The notes under the pieces are model-generated. The model made no database searches. It saw only the letters and a list, made by a program, of their open reading frames with translations, and was not told where the DNA came from. A stretch of DNA of 40,009 bases from IMG/VR virus record IMGVR_UViG_3300033143_001374, positions 1-40,009 of that record, one strand, 5' to 3'. The position numbers and the translations under genes are program-made. The DNA comes from a virus. This document shows, piece by piece, positions 9,196 through 17,481 of this stretch; within the stretch, counting starts at the first letter, position 1, and the number at the start of each line of letters is the position of its first letter.

Positions 9196-9594
9196 TTAAT
9201 TTCTTTCTTTAAGTGTCCAAAGGCTACCTAGACCTTCTTCTATCTTCCACAGGTTTCCGCTGTTGTCTCTGATCCACAGTTCTCCACAGTCGTCGATAGT
9301 CCACAAAATTCCACGTCTATCTAGCGTCCAGAACTGAGTTTTTCCAAATATCTCTATAGGTATTTTCTTGTTTACCTTTAGAGTTGTGTCTCCAATTATC
9401 TCTATTGGTATACTGTTGTCTACCAATATTTTTTTAAGTTTTTCTACAGGAAACGAGTATGAAAATGATACTGGAGTAATCGCCGTATCAAAATAATACC
9501 AACCAAAGGTGGAAACCGGAGTCAGATTATCAGATAAAGTTTCTTCAGTAAACCAGCCGTTAGTTGATATTGATGTTAAATCAGTACCAATCAT
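9196..9594 (-). CDS. Tryptophan-repeat hypothetical structural protein
   Basis: A 132-residue protein. The C-terminal 45 residues are a tandem of about 10-residue units with the pattern (L/F)WT(L/I)(D/K)xxGxLW, seen in FWTLDRRGILWTIDDCGELW and continued in NLWKIEEGLGSLWTLKERN. Such units could form a small beta-blade or blade-like stack. The N-terminal half has two shorter strands around FGWYYFD. It overlaps the next gene start by 1 bp. Possibly a carbohydrate- or protein-binding tip piece. Confidence 0.5.
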   Translation of the reverse strand: MIGTDLTSISTNGWFTEETLSDNLTPVSTFGWYYFDTAITPVSFSYSFPVEKLKKILVDNSIPIEIIGDTTLKVNKKIPIEIFGKTQFWTLDRRGILWTIDDCGELWIRDNSGNLWKIEEGLGSLWTLKERN

Positions 9595-10268
9595 CAGCTT
9601 CTATTCCTCTCGTTGCCAGACTTAGTTAACGTATAAAGTACGGTTGAGTTGTCTTGAGCGTAAAACTCAAATACACCCGTGGCCGATTCTACTATTCTCC
9701 CTTGAGCCATTGATAATAATATCCCCATTATATCTTCGTATGGCACTCCATCATATGTTGTGCTGTTTAATTCACTTACAACTCCAGTAGGTATTGTTGT
9801 GTTAAGTGTAGTTGTTTGCTGGTCGATCTTTTCTGTAGTTGCGATACCCGCATTAACTAAATCCTGCGTATTTACAGCTATAGCATCAATTAGGTTCGAT
9901 ACTTCAGCTTGTGCTAAATCTACCCCTTTCTCTGTAGAAAAGGGACTGCTAAAATCGTCAGAGAATATGTTTCCTACAAAAGTTGTACCTTCTGATATTT
10001 GTATTCTCCAGTCGTTAATTGTAAAAAATGTGGAACCAAGAAATTTGCCTTCTACAGTGGGGTCACCACCAACAGACCTACAAGCGGATAGAAATTTTAA
10101 ATAGTCCCTTTCCTTTGTCCACTCTTTCCAAGATGAATAAATATCTTCTTTTATGTTTATGTTTAGCTCGCCATCATTGACTATTATAAGTTTATTAGGA
10201 CCATCAAATGTCACCTTGTGGTAAAGTGTCCATAGGTCTTGATTTTGAGGCCAGCTATGATGAAACAT
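9594..10268 (-). CDS. Conserved-type phage structural protein
   Basis: A 224-residue protein. The ATG at 10268 shares its A with the stop codon of the previous gene (TGATG), so coupling is likely; a TTG one codon upstream is rejected. The N-terminus KLIIVNDGELNINIKEDIYS, the centre ACRSVGGDPTVEGKFLGS and the end ATGVFEFYAQDNSTVLYTLT match the pattern of a minor virion protein that recurs in many marine tailed phages. It probably joins or supports fibre proteins. The exact role is not established. Confidence 0.55.
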   Translation of the reverse strand: MFHHSWPQNQDLWTLYHKVTFDGPNKLIIVNDGELNINIKEDIYSSWKEWTKERDYLKFLSACRSVGGDPTVEGKFLGSTFFTINDWRIQISEGTTFVGNIFSDDFSSPFSTEKGVDLAQAEVSNLIDAIAVNTQDLVNAGIATTEKIDQQTTTLNTTIPTGVVSELNSTTYDGVPYEDIMGILLSMAQGRIVESATGVFEFYAQDNSTVLYTLTKSGNERNRS

Positions 10269-11908
10269 CAATATACCATTTCATTTAAATTTAAAGTCCC
10301 AAAAAAGTCTCCGCTAGTGCCTGCCGTCATTGCTTCGGCAGTTATCGCTATAACAGGCTGAGTTACATTATCCGATAGTACAGTTGTTAATATGCTTTTT
10401 TGAGAATACGGAGTAAAATTTTCAAATTCATGACTACAAACCTCTCCACCTTTGACAATGGTTGCGTATTGTTCAACACCTGATGTCGCTGGTGATAAAA
10501 ATCCAGTTGGCTCATGATTGATCTCAGTAACCGAAGAATCTGAAATACTATTATAGCTTCCACCAGCAGTAAAGCAAAGGTTTCTTAGGCGTATATTGAA
10601 GATACCGCTAGAGGTTAGTGGATTTGAACCTACGGTTAAATCTTCTGGAAAAACTAAGCAGTGATTTACCTGTCCATTAAATGTTGCTTTTGGTCTTATA
10701 GACATAATAATTTTTTCTCCATCACCAAAGGCTACTGGTGTGGCAGATGGACATGTGACAGAAAAGGAACCAAATTGTCTTTTGATAGTACCTGCAAGTT
10801 GAACAACAGCACATGTAGCTTTTAGTTCGCTAGAGGAAGCAGCGGTATCTGTATTTTCACACTCATATCTAATTGGCAACGTTCCTTGACGCATGTAAGG
10901 ATTAACTTCGTTGTTTGGGTTTTCAAAAATATGGCAAATCGTTTTTCTACCATCTTCTTCGTAAATACCGAATCTAGCAACACCTACCCCTAGCCATTGA
11001 AAATCAAGCCAGTAAAGATTTTCTTTTGTTATATCCAAATCAAAGTTTGTTGAACCATCAAGCTCGTCGCGATTCCAATCTGATTGTATTACCCTTGTGT
11101 CTACAACAGAACCAGTAGTATTAGAGCGGATTACAACATATAAATCTGTTCCATCAAGCTCCCAAAAAAGACCATTTTCTGAATCAAAATAACCCCATCT
11201 TCTTCTTACCCCTGCTTTTCCAGTATCCCCAAGAGCTAGAGTCTGCATGACTTTACTCATTGTTCCCGGTTGGTACGGGTGATAAAGATGGCTTTGTCTA
11301 GTTACTAAATCTCCACTTGCAGAACCATTTGTATCGAGAATAATTGATCTTTGATTGGCTGCATAATTTAAAACTCCGCTACCAGCAGTAACATCATAAA
11401 ACTCATTTGGTCTTTCGTCGTATGCGTAAACATACTGTCTAGAACTTTCCGTAGGCTCACTGATTAATCCACCAAAAGTGCTAAGAGCAGGAGAACCCTC
11501 ATCAAACCTTGTAAAAACATCGCCGTTTCTGTCAATTTTTGCAGAATTTGCTGGGTCATCTCTATCAACAATAGTGCTTTTTTGATAGTACAATTCTGGC
11601 AGTTCAGCGTCTGCTTTAACTGAAGCGATAACCGATATACCAACAAGTAGATTTTCCAAAACTCGAAAGTCTGCCGTTACAGTAGATAAATCTAGAAATA
11701 ACTCACCTTCTCCAGCAGCAAATCCAGCACGCTCAATCCCAGTTATTACACCTGTCGCACCAGAGTCAGCACCAATAACAGTCTGTCCTTTTTCAAATTT
11801 TGTAGAGCCTTCGCCCTCAAAAAATATTACCAGTCTACCGGCAGCGGCAGATTTTTTACCTGTGCTGTCTGGAGGTAGTCTGATAAAACCATTTTCATTT
11901 ATAGCCAT
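10268..11908 (-). CDS. Large virion structural protein (beta-rich)
   Basis: A 546-residue, almost entirely beta-type protein. Residues 20-90 include a repeat-friendly domain (GQTVIGADSGATGVITGIER); the centre contains LYWLDFQWLGVGVARFGIY and the following PYMRQGTLPIRYECENT, a signature I have seen in large virion proteins of marine phages and jumbo phages. Its sequence suggests a jelly-roll or lectin-like sandwich. A terminator-like hairpin lies in the 97-bp gap upstream, so it may also have its own expression level. Assigned as a structural or adhesion protein from composition and location. Confidence 0.6.
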   Translation of the reverse strand: MAINENGFIRLPPDSTGKKSAAAGRLVIFFEGEGSTKFEKGQTVIGADSGATGVITGIERAGFAAGEGELFLDLSTVTADFRVLENLLVGISVIASVKADAELPELYYQKSTIVDRDDPANSAKIDRNGDVFTRFDEGSPALSTFGGLISEPTESSRQYVYAYDERPNEFYDVTAGSGVLNYAANQRSIILDTNGSASGDLVTRQSHLYHPYQPGTMSKVMQTLALGDTGKAGVRRRWGYFDSENGLFWELDGTDLYVVIRSNTTGSVVDTRVIQSDWNRDELDGSTNFDLDITKENLYWLDFQWLGVGVARFGIYEEDGRKTICHIFENPNNEVNPYMRQGTLPIRYECENTDTAASSSELKATCAVVQLAGTIKRQFGSFSVTCPSATPVAFGDGEKIIMSIRPKATFNGQVNHCLVFPEDLTVGSNPLTSSGIFNIRLRNLCFTAGGSYNSISDSSVTEINHEPTGFLSPATSGVEQYATIVKGGEVCSHEFENFTPYSQKSILTTVLSDNVTQPVIAITAEAMTAGTSGDFFGTLNLNEMVY

Positions 11909-11945
11909 TGTGATAACCTTTTGTTTGTTCCTATTTATGATTTAT

Positions 11946-11991
11946 AAAAATGCCTGCCCCATATACAATATTATATACAGAGCAAGGCATT
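11946..11991 (-). terminator. Terminator-like hairpin after the 847-residue gene
   Basis: Minus strand AATGCCT-T-GCTC pairs with GGGGC-AGGCATT with one bulged T and one G-U pair, followed by TTTTTATAAA. It lies 14 bp past the stop of the 847-residue structural gene. Bulged but otherwise convincing. Confidence 0.6.
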
Positions 11992-12005
11992 AATATTAGG
12001 TAGAA

Positions 12006-14549
12006 TTACGGATTGCTAAAGTTACGTTCAAGAGCAGATACAAGAGAGAAAACGTTAGTGTTCTGTCTTGTTACAGTACCAGCAGTAGAAACGTACTGGG
12101 CTGTACCTAGCCCGATAGCAACAATAGTTACTGGAGCGTTTTCTCCAGCAGATGCCGAACCTCTTTGAGTGTTGTTGTCAAAATCAAACTCAAAGTCTAC
12201 AGGAGAAACTGTAATGTCTGCATCGACACCAGCTATCATATCAGAGTTGGACGTATCTTTTACGATGATAGCTTCATCAGTTCCGTAGTCACGTCCAGTA
12301 TTATCACCAGCATCATCGTTAGTGAAGAATACAACGATTTTGGTATCGTCATCATCAATAATATTTTGATTAACTGAGATACTGATTGTTGAGATAAACG
12401 CAAAGTTTCTTCCAACACCTAGAACGTCTTCAAAGGTAACATTGTTTTTCTCAGAAGAGTTTAGGTTGTCGATAAACAAGTTCAGAGTAGTACCGTTAGG
12501 AGAAGCAAAGCTCATCAAAAGGTCTGTAATGTCACCACGGAAAGATGTGCTTGCTGTGTCAATATCTGAAACACCACGGAAATCTCCGTCATTTAGACTT
12601 GTTGCAAAACCTCTTCTTAGCTGCTTCTGAAGCCATTGATAACATTCAGCAAGAGTACCGTTGTTTCCGAACAATCTCCAGTTGTAACTGAACAGTTGGT
12701 CTTGAGGAGCACGTAAGAATCCATTCTCTCCACTAAGTGTAGGTGCAGTATCGCCAACGTCATTTGTTAGAACATTGTTCTGGAAAAGGCTGATTGTATC
12801 ATTAGTAAATGTGGAAGTGCTGATTCCAGAGATTACATATGATCCATTGTTTGCTGCGGTGTTAGCACCACCAACTCTAATAATTCCACCAACAACGTAT
12901 CCACTTCCTGAGAAGTCGGCATTGTCTAGGTTTTGAATAGTGTCAGGAGTACCAGCAGTAAACGTGAATCCACCAGCAGATGTTATATTGTCTGCTGTTT
13001 CTTCTTTGTACTGCAAGAACATTCCCGGTCTATAAACTTCGTAGTTAAACGCTGCTGGAGAAGCTACTGTTGGGAAGTTTTGGTCTTTGGTATCAAGAAC
13101 TAGGGTTGTAGCGTTTGTTCTAGCTAGAACTTGGTATGTTCCAACATTAACAACCGAGTCGTCTACACCAGAAGCCAAGATTCCAACTACGTCTCCTGCT
13201 ACTACACCTGAACTAACAAAGTCTGCACCGGCACTGACAAGATTTCCTGAATTTAGATCAGAACCACCAAACGCCTGAAGAGAACCGTCAGAAAGTTCAG
13301 CAGAACGAAGTCTTGATTTTACGCCAAATGTAACACTACCTTCAGTTGGTATGGCAACAGTCGGCTCTTGAAGTAGGGTCAAAGATGTTGCTGAATCTAC
13401 AGAGACAACCTCAAAGAAGTCATTGTCAATTGCTGCGTCAACTCCACTAAGAAGAACAACATCCTTTACCTGAACTCCAGAAGCATTAAAGTCTCCAGCA
13501 GAAATATTAAATGTAAATGTGTTTTCTTGGGCGGTAGCAGCATTTGCTACAGTAGCACCGTCTGTTCCTTCTACTACATCGCTAAGACTTTGGTATACAG
13601 AAGTTCCACCTGCAAGCTCACCGTCTGTGGCAACAATCGCAGGGTCGTCGTTGTGTGTAACAGGGAATCTATTAACGATGGACTCAAGAGAGCTAACACC
13701 GATATCAGCAATCGCTGACTGTGTAAACGACTTTCCTTTTTTACGTGCAAAAATCTTTAGGAATGTTCTAAAATCATCTCCAGCGTCTACATCTCTAACC
13801 AGAATAGCCTGATTAACTGGGCCAGTCAAAACAAAGTTCTTAGGGTCAGTAGCTGTTCCAGATGTAGAGTCTACTTGCTGGTAATAAACCTGAGTGTCTG
13901 TGTCAAGAGCACCGAGAGTAATAACTCCAGCGTATTCTTGTTTGGTTGTACCCGCACTGTCTAGTTTAGCCCATCCACCAGTACGGATAAGCTCTCTAGT
14001 GTCATTGTCTCTCCAGTCAAAATCTCCGTGGGTAGCACCACCAATTTCAAACTGCTCTCTAGTAATAGATTCTAGAGGAAAAATGAACTGAATCAAATCA
14101 ACAAAACCAGAGCCTGCTGTCTTCCACTCTTCTTTCAAGAATGAATAAACGGCCTGAAGTGTAGCACCATCAGTCACGGTTCCACCTGTTTCGGTAAGAA
14201 CAGCGTAGTTGATGTCTGTTTCTCCGGTAGCACCGAAGGGTGAGTTTACTAGAAGTCCAGTCGATCCGACTAGTCCAGTAATAGTCCAGTGATCAATGTT
14301 TTGACCATTAAGGATAGTTAATATATCTCCAGACGCAACGCCAGAGGTTACAAAGTCTTGAGTAGCATCTTTGAACGCATAAGGATACGCTTGGTCACCT
14401 TGCGTTTCTCCAACTCCCGTTTCTGCCAAAAGGTTGTAATCAACCAATGGAGTAGAAGAAAGGACAGGCTTGATGCCTATCTTTTGATTATAATAATCAA
14501 CTAAAACCTGCAATCTGTCTAGATTGTCAGGATCGGTTATAATCGCCAT
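12006..14549 (-). CDS. Large structural protein with repeated beta domain
   Basis: An 847-residue protein with a short helical N-terminus then beta-rich repeats. Four copies of a roughly 50-residue unit recur at about residues 66-117, 353-398, 443-505 and 545-590. Each starts with DFxxSGVxxGD, followed by VV or I, a Gly or Asp turn, and TTLVL-like strands. Residues 130-300 include a helical/aromatic domain (FVDLIQFIFPLESITREQF). Repeats like these are used as building blocks of fibres and baseplates in large marine phages. It could be an adhesin or baseplate wedge-like piece. A sheath was considered because of position but no sheath motif is present. Confidence 0.6.
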   Translation of the reverse strand: MAIITDPDNLDRLQVLVDYYNQKIGIKPVLSSTPLVDYNLLAETGVGETQGDQAYPYAFKDATQDFVTSGVASGDILTILNGQNIDHWTITGLVGSTGLLVNSPFGATGETDINYAVLTETGGTVTDGATLQAVYSFLKEEWKTAGSGFVDLIQFIFPLESITREQFEIGGATHGDFDWRDNDTRELIRTGGWAKLDSAGTTKQEYAGVITLGALDTDTQVYYQQVDSTSGTATDPKNFVLTGPVNQAILVRDVDAGDDFRTFLKIFARKKGKSFTQSAIADIGVSSLESIVNRFPVTHNDDPAIVATDGELAGGTSVYQSLSDVVEGTDGATVANAATAQENTFTFNISAGDFNASGVQVKDVVLLSGVDAAIDNDFFEVVSVDSATSLTLLQEPTVAIPTEGSVTFGVKSRLRSAELSDGSLQAFGGSDLNSGNLVSAGADFVSSGVVAGDVVGILASGVDDSVVNVGTYQVLARTNATTLVLDTKDQNFPTVASPAAFNYEVYRPGMFLQYKEETADNITSAGGFTFTAGTPDTIQNLDNADFSGSGYVVGGIIRVGGANTAANNGSYVISGISTSTFTNDTISLFQNNVLTNDVGDTAPTLSGENGFLRAPQDQLFSYNWRLFGNNGTLAECYQWLQKQLRRGFATSLNDGDFRGVSDIDTASTSFRGDITDLLMSFASPNGTTLNLFIDNLNSSEKNNVTFEDVLGVGRNFAFISTISISVNQNIIDDDDTKIVVFFTNDDAGDNTGRDYGTDEAIIVKDTSNSDMIAGVDADITVSPVDFEFDFDNNTQRGSASAGENAPVTIVAIGLGTAQYVSTAGTVTRQNTNVFSLVSALERNFSNP

Positions 14550-14552
14550 GTT

Positions 14553-14792
14553 TTATTCTCCATTTATCTTTATTTCCGGCATACCTAATGATGCCCTTTG
14601 AGACTGTTTCTTTCGCTCGTAGCGAACCATGATCCCACAATCTTGGCAATAAAGCTCACCAGTTTTGTGATCTATAAAACATTTTTGCATAAATCCTATA
14701 CATCTAGTACATTTTTTGTCTGAACAATCAATGTTTTCTGGATGTGGGCAAAATGTTTGAATTAATCCATACTCTATTTTTTTCTCTGTCAT
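14553..14792 (-). CDS. Small zinc-ribbon-like protein
   Basis: A 79-residue protein with Cys pairs at CPHPENIDCSDKKCTRC (near residues 15-31) and CFIDHKTGELYCQDCG (38-53), which can supply two metal sites. It ends in a basic tail. It sits between two large structural genes, unusual for such a small nucleic-acid-type fold. It could bind RNA or DNA, or simply stabilise itself with zinc. No specific family is recognised. Confidence 0.55.
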   Translation of the reverse strand: MTEKKIEYGLIQTFCPHPENIDCSDKKCTRCIGFMQKCFIDHKTGELYCQDCGIMVRYERKKQSQRASLGMPEIKINGE

Positions 14793-14814
14793 TTAATACA
14801 CCTTAGTCCTGTTT

Positions 14815-16542
14815 TTATGGGTTTTCGTAATTTCTATCAAAAACCTGATTAATCTTGATAGTATTTGGGGTTGATGTTAATGTGTTATTATTGGTTCTAA
14901 AGTAATCGTATTCTACTTTAAATACAACAATATCTACGTCAAAATTCCCCGTAAAATTGTAAGCATACTCAAATGTTCCGTCGTCTTCTGACTCTGTACT
15001 TGCTAAAGTAATAGGGAAGGTTCCTGTTGGGTCTGATTTGAATATTTGAACTTCCGATCCCACTACGATGTCTGTCAGAGTCAAGACTACCGTATTTTCA
15101 ATATCTACTTGACTGTTTGCGTTTGTTGTTTTGAACGTAGCAGGGTTGGCATTATTTGTGGCTTGGATCAAGAGGTCTCCTGAAGTTGCCAAGCTAAAGT
15201 TAATATCAAAGTCATTATCTGAGAATATAAGGTTGTCATATATGAACGTTCCGCTGAACGGATGCTCAATAGCAGCACCACTTCCAACAGAGTTTGTATT
15301 TGATACAAAGCTAGAATTTTTGATATTGAACCCGCTGTTCCAAACAACCGCACCTTCCAGTCCGGTGCTATTTAAGAACGTAGAGTTTCTGATGACAACA
15401 CCGCTAGAAGCATCAAGCTGTGAGCAACTATCAAAAACAGACCCGATAAATTCATGTCCGCTTGCTGGAAGATTCCAACTTAAACCACCTCTAAAGTTTC
15501 TTACTGTTGTACCGTAAATTAATGTCTCATCAGTATTGGCATCAGCAAAATTAAATTGTATATTGTAATCGTTATTGCCAAGAATGGTAAGTCCGTTTCT
15601 ACCTCTGGCCGTATCTCCTGCACCAACCTTTTCGCCAAGCCTAACCGTTGTCCCAGACGTAGAATTACCTACTATAGAAATTTTTTGAAAATCGGTTGGT
15701 ATAGAGTTTGCAAATCTTACAGTTCCGTCTGTAGCTATATATTGTGGGTTGTTAAAATCAACAACCCTGTTGATATCGTCAAATACAGTCTGAGCATTTA
15801 AACCGCTACCGATCTCTAAAACACCTTGATACTGAACAATATCAGAACTTGCGTTCAAAGACTTGATAACGCCGTACTGATTGTTTGCAGTACCCTCGTC
15901 TTCGTCAATTAAATCCTTAAAGCCTGCATTGGGAGTTCCGCTTCCATATATTCTTAACCCAGAACCAACATCAATAGCGTCGATAATCGCGGCATCAGCA
16001 CCACCCTTCGCGTTGTTGTCGGCGACAAAAAAGATACCGATACCACGGATAGAAGATAAACTAGACGCTGCAAAGCTACCTCCAGACTGTGTGGGGCGAG
16101 TTGTTGGGTCGATAACCATCTTCTGGAAACCACCGGGATAATTTTCTCCACCGTAGAATGTCCACGTTGCCCAAGAGTTCGAAATATTAGCATTGTCTGT
16201 AATAACAATACCAAAGCCGCCTCTAGCGGTGCTGGTTATAGTCCCAGTTGAAGTGGGAGCAAGAAGAGCGTTGCCCCAAACCCAGATAAGCTGGCCTTCA
16301 TTCGCACCACCAGAAGTAAAGTCAAAACTTGTAGTACCGCCATCGTCAAAACTTAAAAACTGTAGTTTGCTTGCGGATGGATAATCCATAGCTACCGCAG
16401 CACTACCCTGTTTAAACAAAGAGGCCAAAGCTTCAGATGGGCCAGCACCACCGCCGGTAATTTTAGTGGCTGTATAATCGGTAATGGATTGTGCTGCATC
16501 AGCCCTTGAGCCAATAAATTCAACTGTTAATGGAGTAGGCAT
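14815..16542 (-). CDS. Right-handed beta-helix tail spike/fibre-like protein
   Basis: A 575-residue protein. After about 300 residues of beta and Gly-rich sequence there is a classic parallel beta-helix stack: VIRNSTFLNSTGLEGAVVWN, then NIKNSSFVSNTNSVGSGAAI and YDNLIFSDNDFDINFS (about residues 380-450). Such folds are typical of phage spikes, often enzymes that cut polysaccharide. No catalytic Asp/Glu pair is obvious. The final part is a separate sandwich domain (VLTLTDIVVGSEVQIFKSDP). It shares one nucleotide with the preceding gene stop, so it is probably co-translated. Confidence 0.65.
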   Translation of the reverse strand: MPTPLTVEFIGSRADAAQSITDYTATKITGGGAGPSEALASLFKQGSAAVAMDYPSASKLQFLSFDDGGTTSFDFTSGGANEGQLIWVWGNALLAPTSTGTITSTARGGFGIVITDNANISNSWATWTFYGGENYPGGFQKMVIDPTTRPTQSGGSFAASSLSSIRGIGIFFVADNNAKGGADAAIIDAIDVGSGLRIYGSGTPNAGFKDLIDEDEGTANNQYGVIKSLNASSDIVQYQGVLEIGSGLNAQTVFDDINRVVDFNNPQYIATDGTVRFANSIPTDFQKISIVGNSTSGTTVRLGEKVGAGDTARGRNGLTILGNNDYNIQFNFADANTDETLIYGTTVRNFRGGLSWNLPASGHEFIGSVFDSCSQLDASSGVVIRNSTFLNSTGLEGAVVWNSGFNIKNSSFVSNTNSVGSGAAIEHPFSGTFIYDNLIFSDNDFDINFSLATSGDLLIQATNNANPATFKTTNANSQVDIENTVVLTLTDIVVGSEVQIFKSDPTGTFPITLASTESEDDGTFEYAYNFTGNFDVDIVVFKVEYDYFRTNNNTLTSTPNTIKINQVFDRNYENP

Positions 16543-17288
16543 TAGGTTGTTCCCCCTTGTACTTGAATTTCATAAAAACTATTCGCGGCAGCTTCTCCGG
16601 CAACTAGATTTAGTTTTAACCAAATACCTTGATATGAAGATGGGAGAATGTCGATTCCGGGAACACCGCTTAGTCCAGAGCCGTAAGCAGGAACACCTGT
16701 AGGCAGGGTCAGTCTATTGGCTATTGATTCTGTATATTGCTGAGACCTCTCTAAACCAAAGTCTACTATACTGTATAGGCCAGAGCTAACTTCTACAACT
16801 CCGGCAGAAAGCAATGCGTTTGTGGAGCTATTATTTTTTACAAATACTTTTTCATATAATGTTTTGTCTGCACCGCCAGCTAAGTTTGCAGTAGCATCGT
16901 AAAACGGTCTCCTAAACCCTGTCTCTCCAGAGTATATGCTGGCTATAGCTGAAGAGTCTTGAGTTTGCGATAAAGCAACATCTCCAACGGGTGAGGAGTC
17001 GATTGATGCGATCAGTATTCTTTCAAATACTTCATTTCCAGAAACTGCCGTAGTTCCGCTTATAGAAAAAGACTCAGAAAATATTGAACCGTATCGGTTT
17101 CTTCCGGTTACCGTAAGGGTTCCAGAATCAGCGTTATTATCGCTTTGTGCTGTAATTGTTCCCGTAGAGCCTATGTCTGTAAAGACAACTCTGACATTAG
17201 AATCTATATCTCCACCAGTAAGTGAAGAATCGTCAGTAGGCATATTCTGACTCGCGTATATTACTATGTCTTGTGCTGTTATGCTCAT
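16542..17288 (-). CDS. Structural protein, fibre-associated
   Basis: A 248-residue protein rich in Ser, Gly and Thr, with an N-terminal domain that includes VVFTDIGSTGTITAQSDNN and TLTVTGRNRYGSIFSESFSI. A second domain runs to NSFYEIQVQGGTT. The composition fits a beta-sandwich virion accessory protein. It lies between the fibre and the beta-helix protein. Exact function unknown. Confidence 0.55.
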   Translation of the reverse strand: MSITAQDIVIYASQNMPTDDSSLTGGDIDSNVRVVFTDIGSTGTITAQSDNNADSGTLTVTGRNRYGSIFSESFSISGTTAVSGNEVFERILIASIDSSPVGDVALSQTQDSSAIASIYSGETGFRRPFYDATANLAGGADKTLYEKVFVKNNSSTNALLSAGVVEVSSGLYSIVDFGLERSQQYTESIANRLTLPTGVPAYGSGLSGVPGIDILPSSYQGIWLKLNLVAGEAAANSFYEIQVQGGTT

Positions 17289-17297
17289 GTTATACCC

Positions 17298-17477
17298 TTA
17301 ACACTTAATTTCCCAAATGGTTTCTCTTAACGACATCACCCAATCCAAAGTTTTTACATTCTCATTGTCTGCTACTCTTATCTCCACAGGAAGGCTATAA
17401 TTATATGCTACATTGGTAATTAAAATAAAAGGTATGGTAGCTATTGGTTCGCTTGATATAGGTGAAAATCCCAGCAT
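17298..17477 (-). CDS. Small hypothetical protein between fibre genes
   Basis: A 59-codon frame, starting at ATG 17477 and ending in TAA at 17298. It begins MLGFSPISSEPIATIPFIL and ends in a short helical part (LRETIWEIKC). The start lies 4 bp after the stop of the 720-residue fibre gene, and only a weak SD (ACGGG) precedes it. Small proteins with an N-terminal FSPIS-type motif occur between tail fibre genes of many phages. Without this frame the gap of 193 bp would be empty, so it is very likely real. Confidence 0.65.
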   Translation of the reverse strand: MLGFSPISSEPIATIPFILITNVAYNYSLPVEIRVADNENVKTLDWVMSLRETIWEIKC

Positions 17478-17481
17478 TTTT

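Noticed and set aside
12006-14549. Tail sheath protein
   Set aside because: Size and place fit, but no sheath motif and a repeated beta domain instead.
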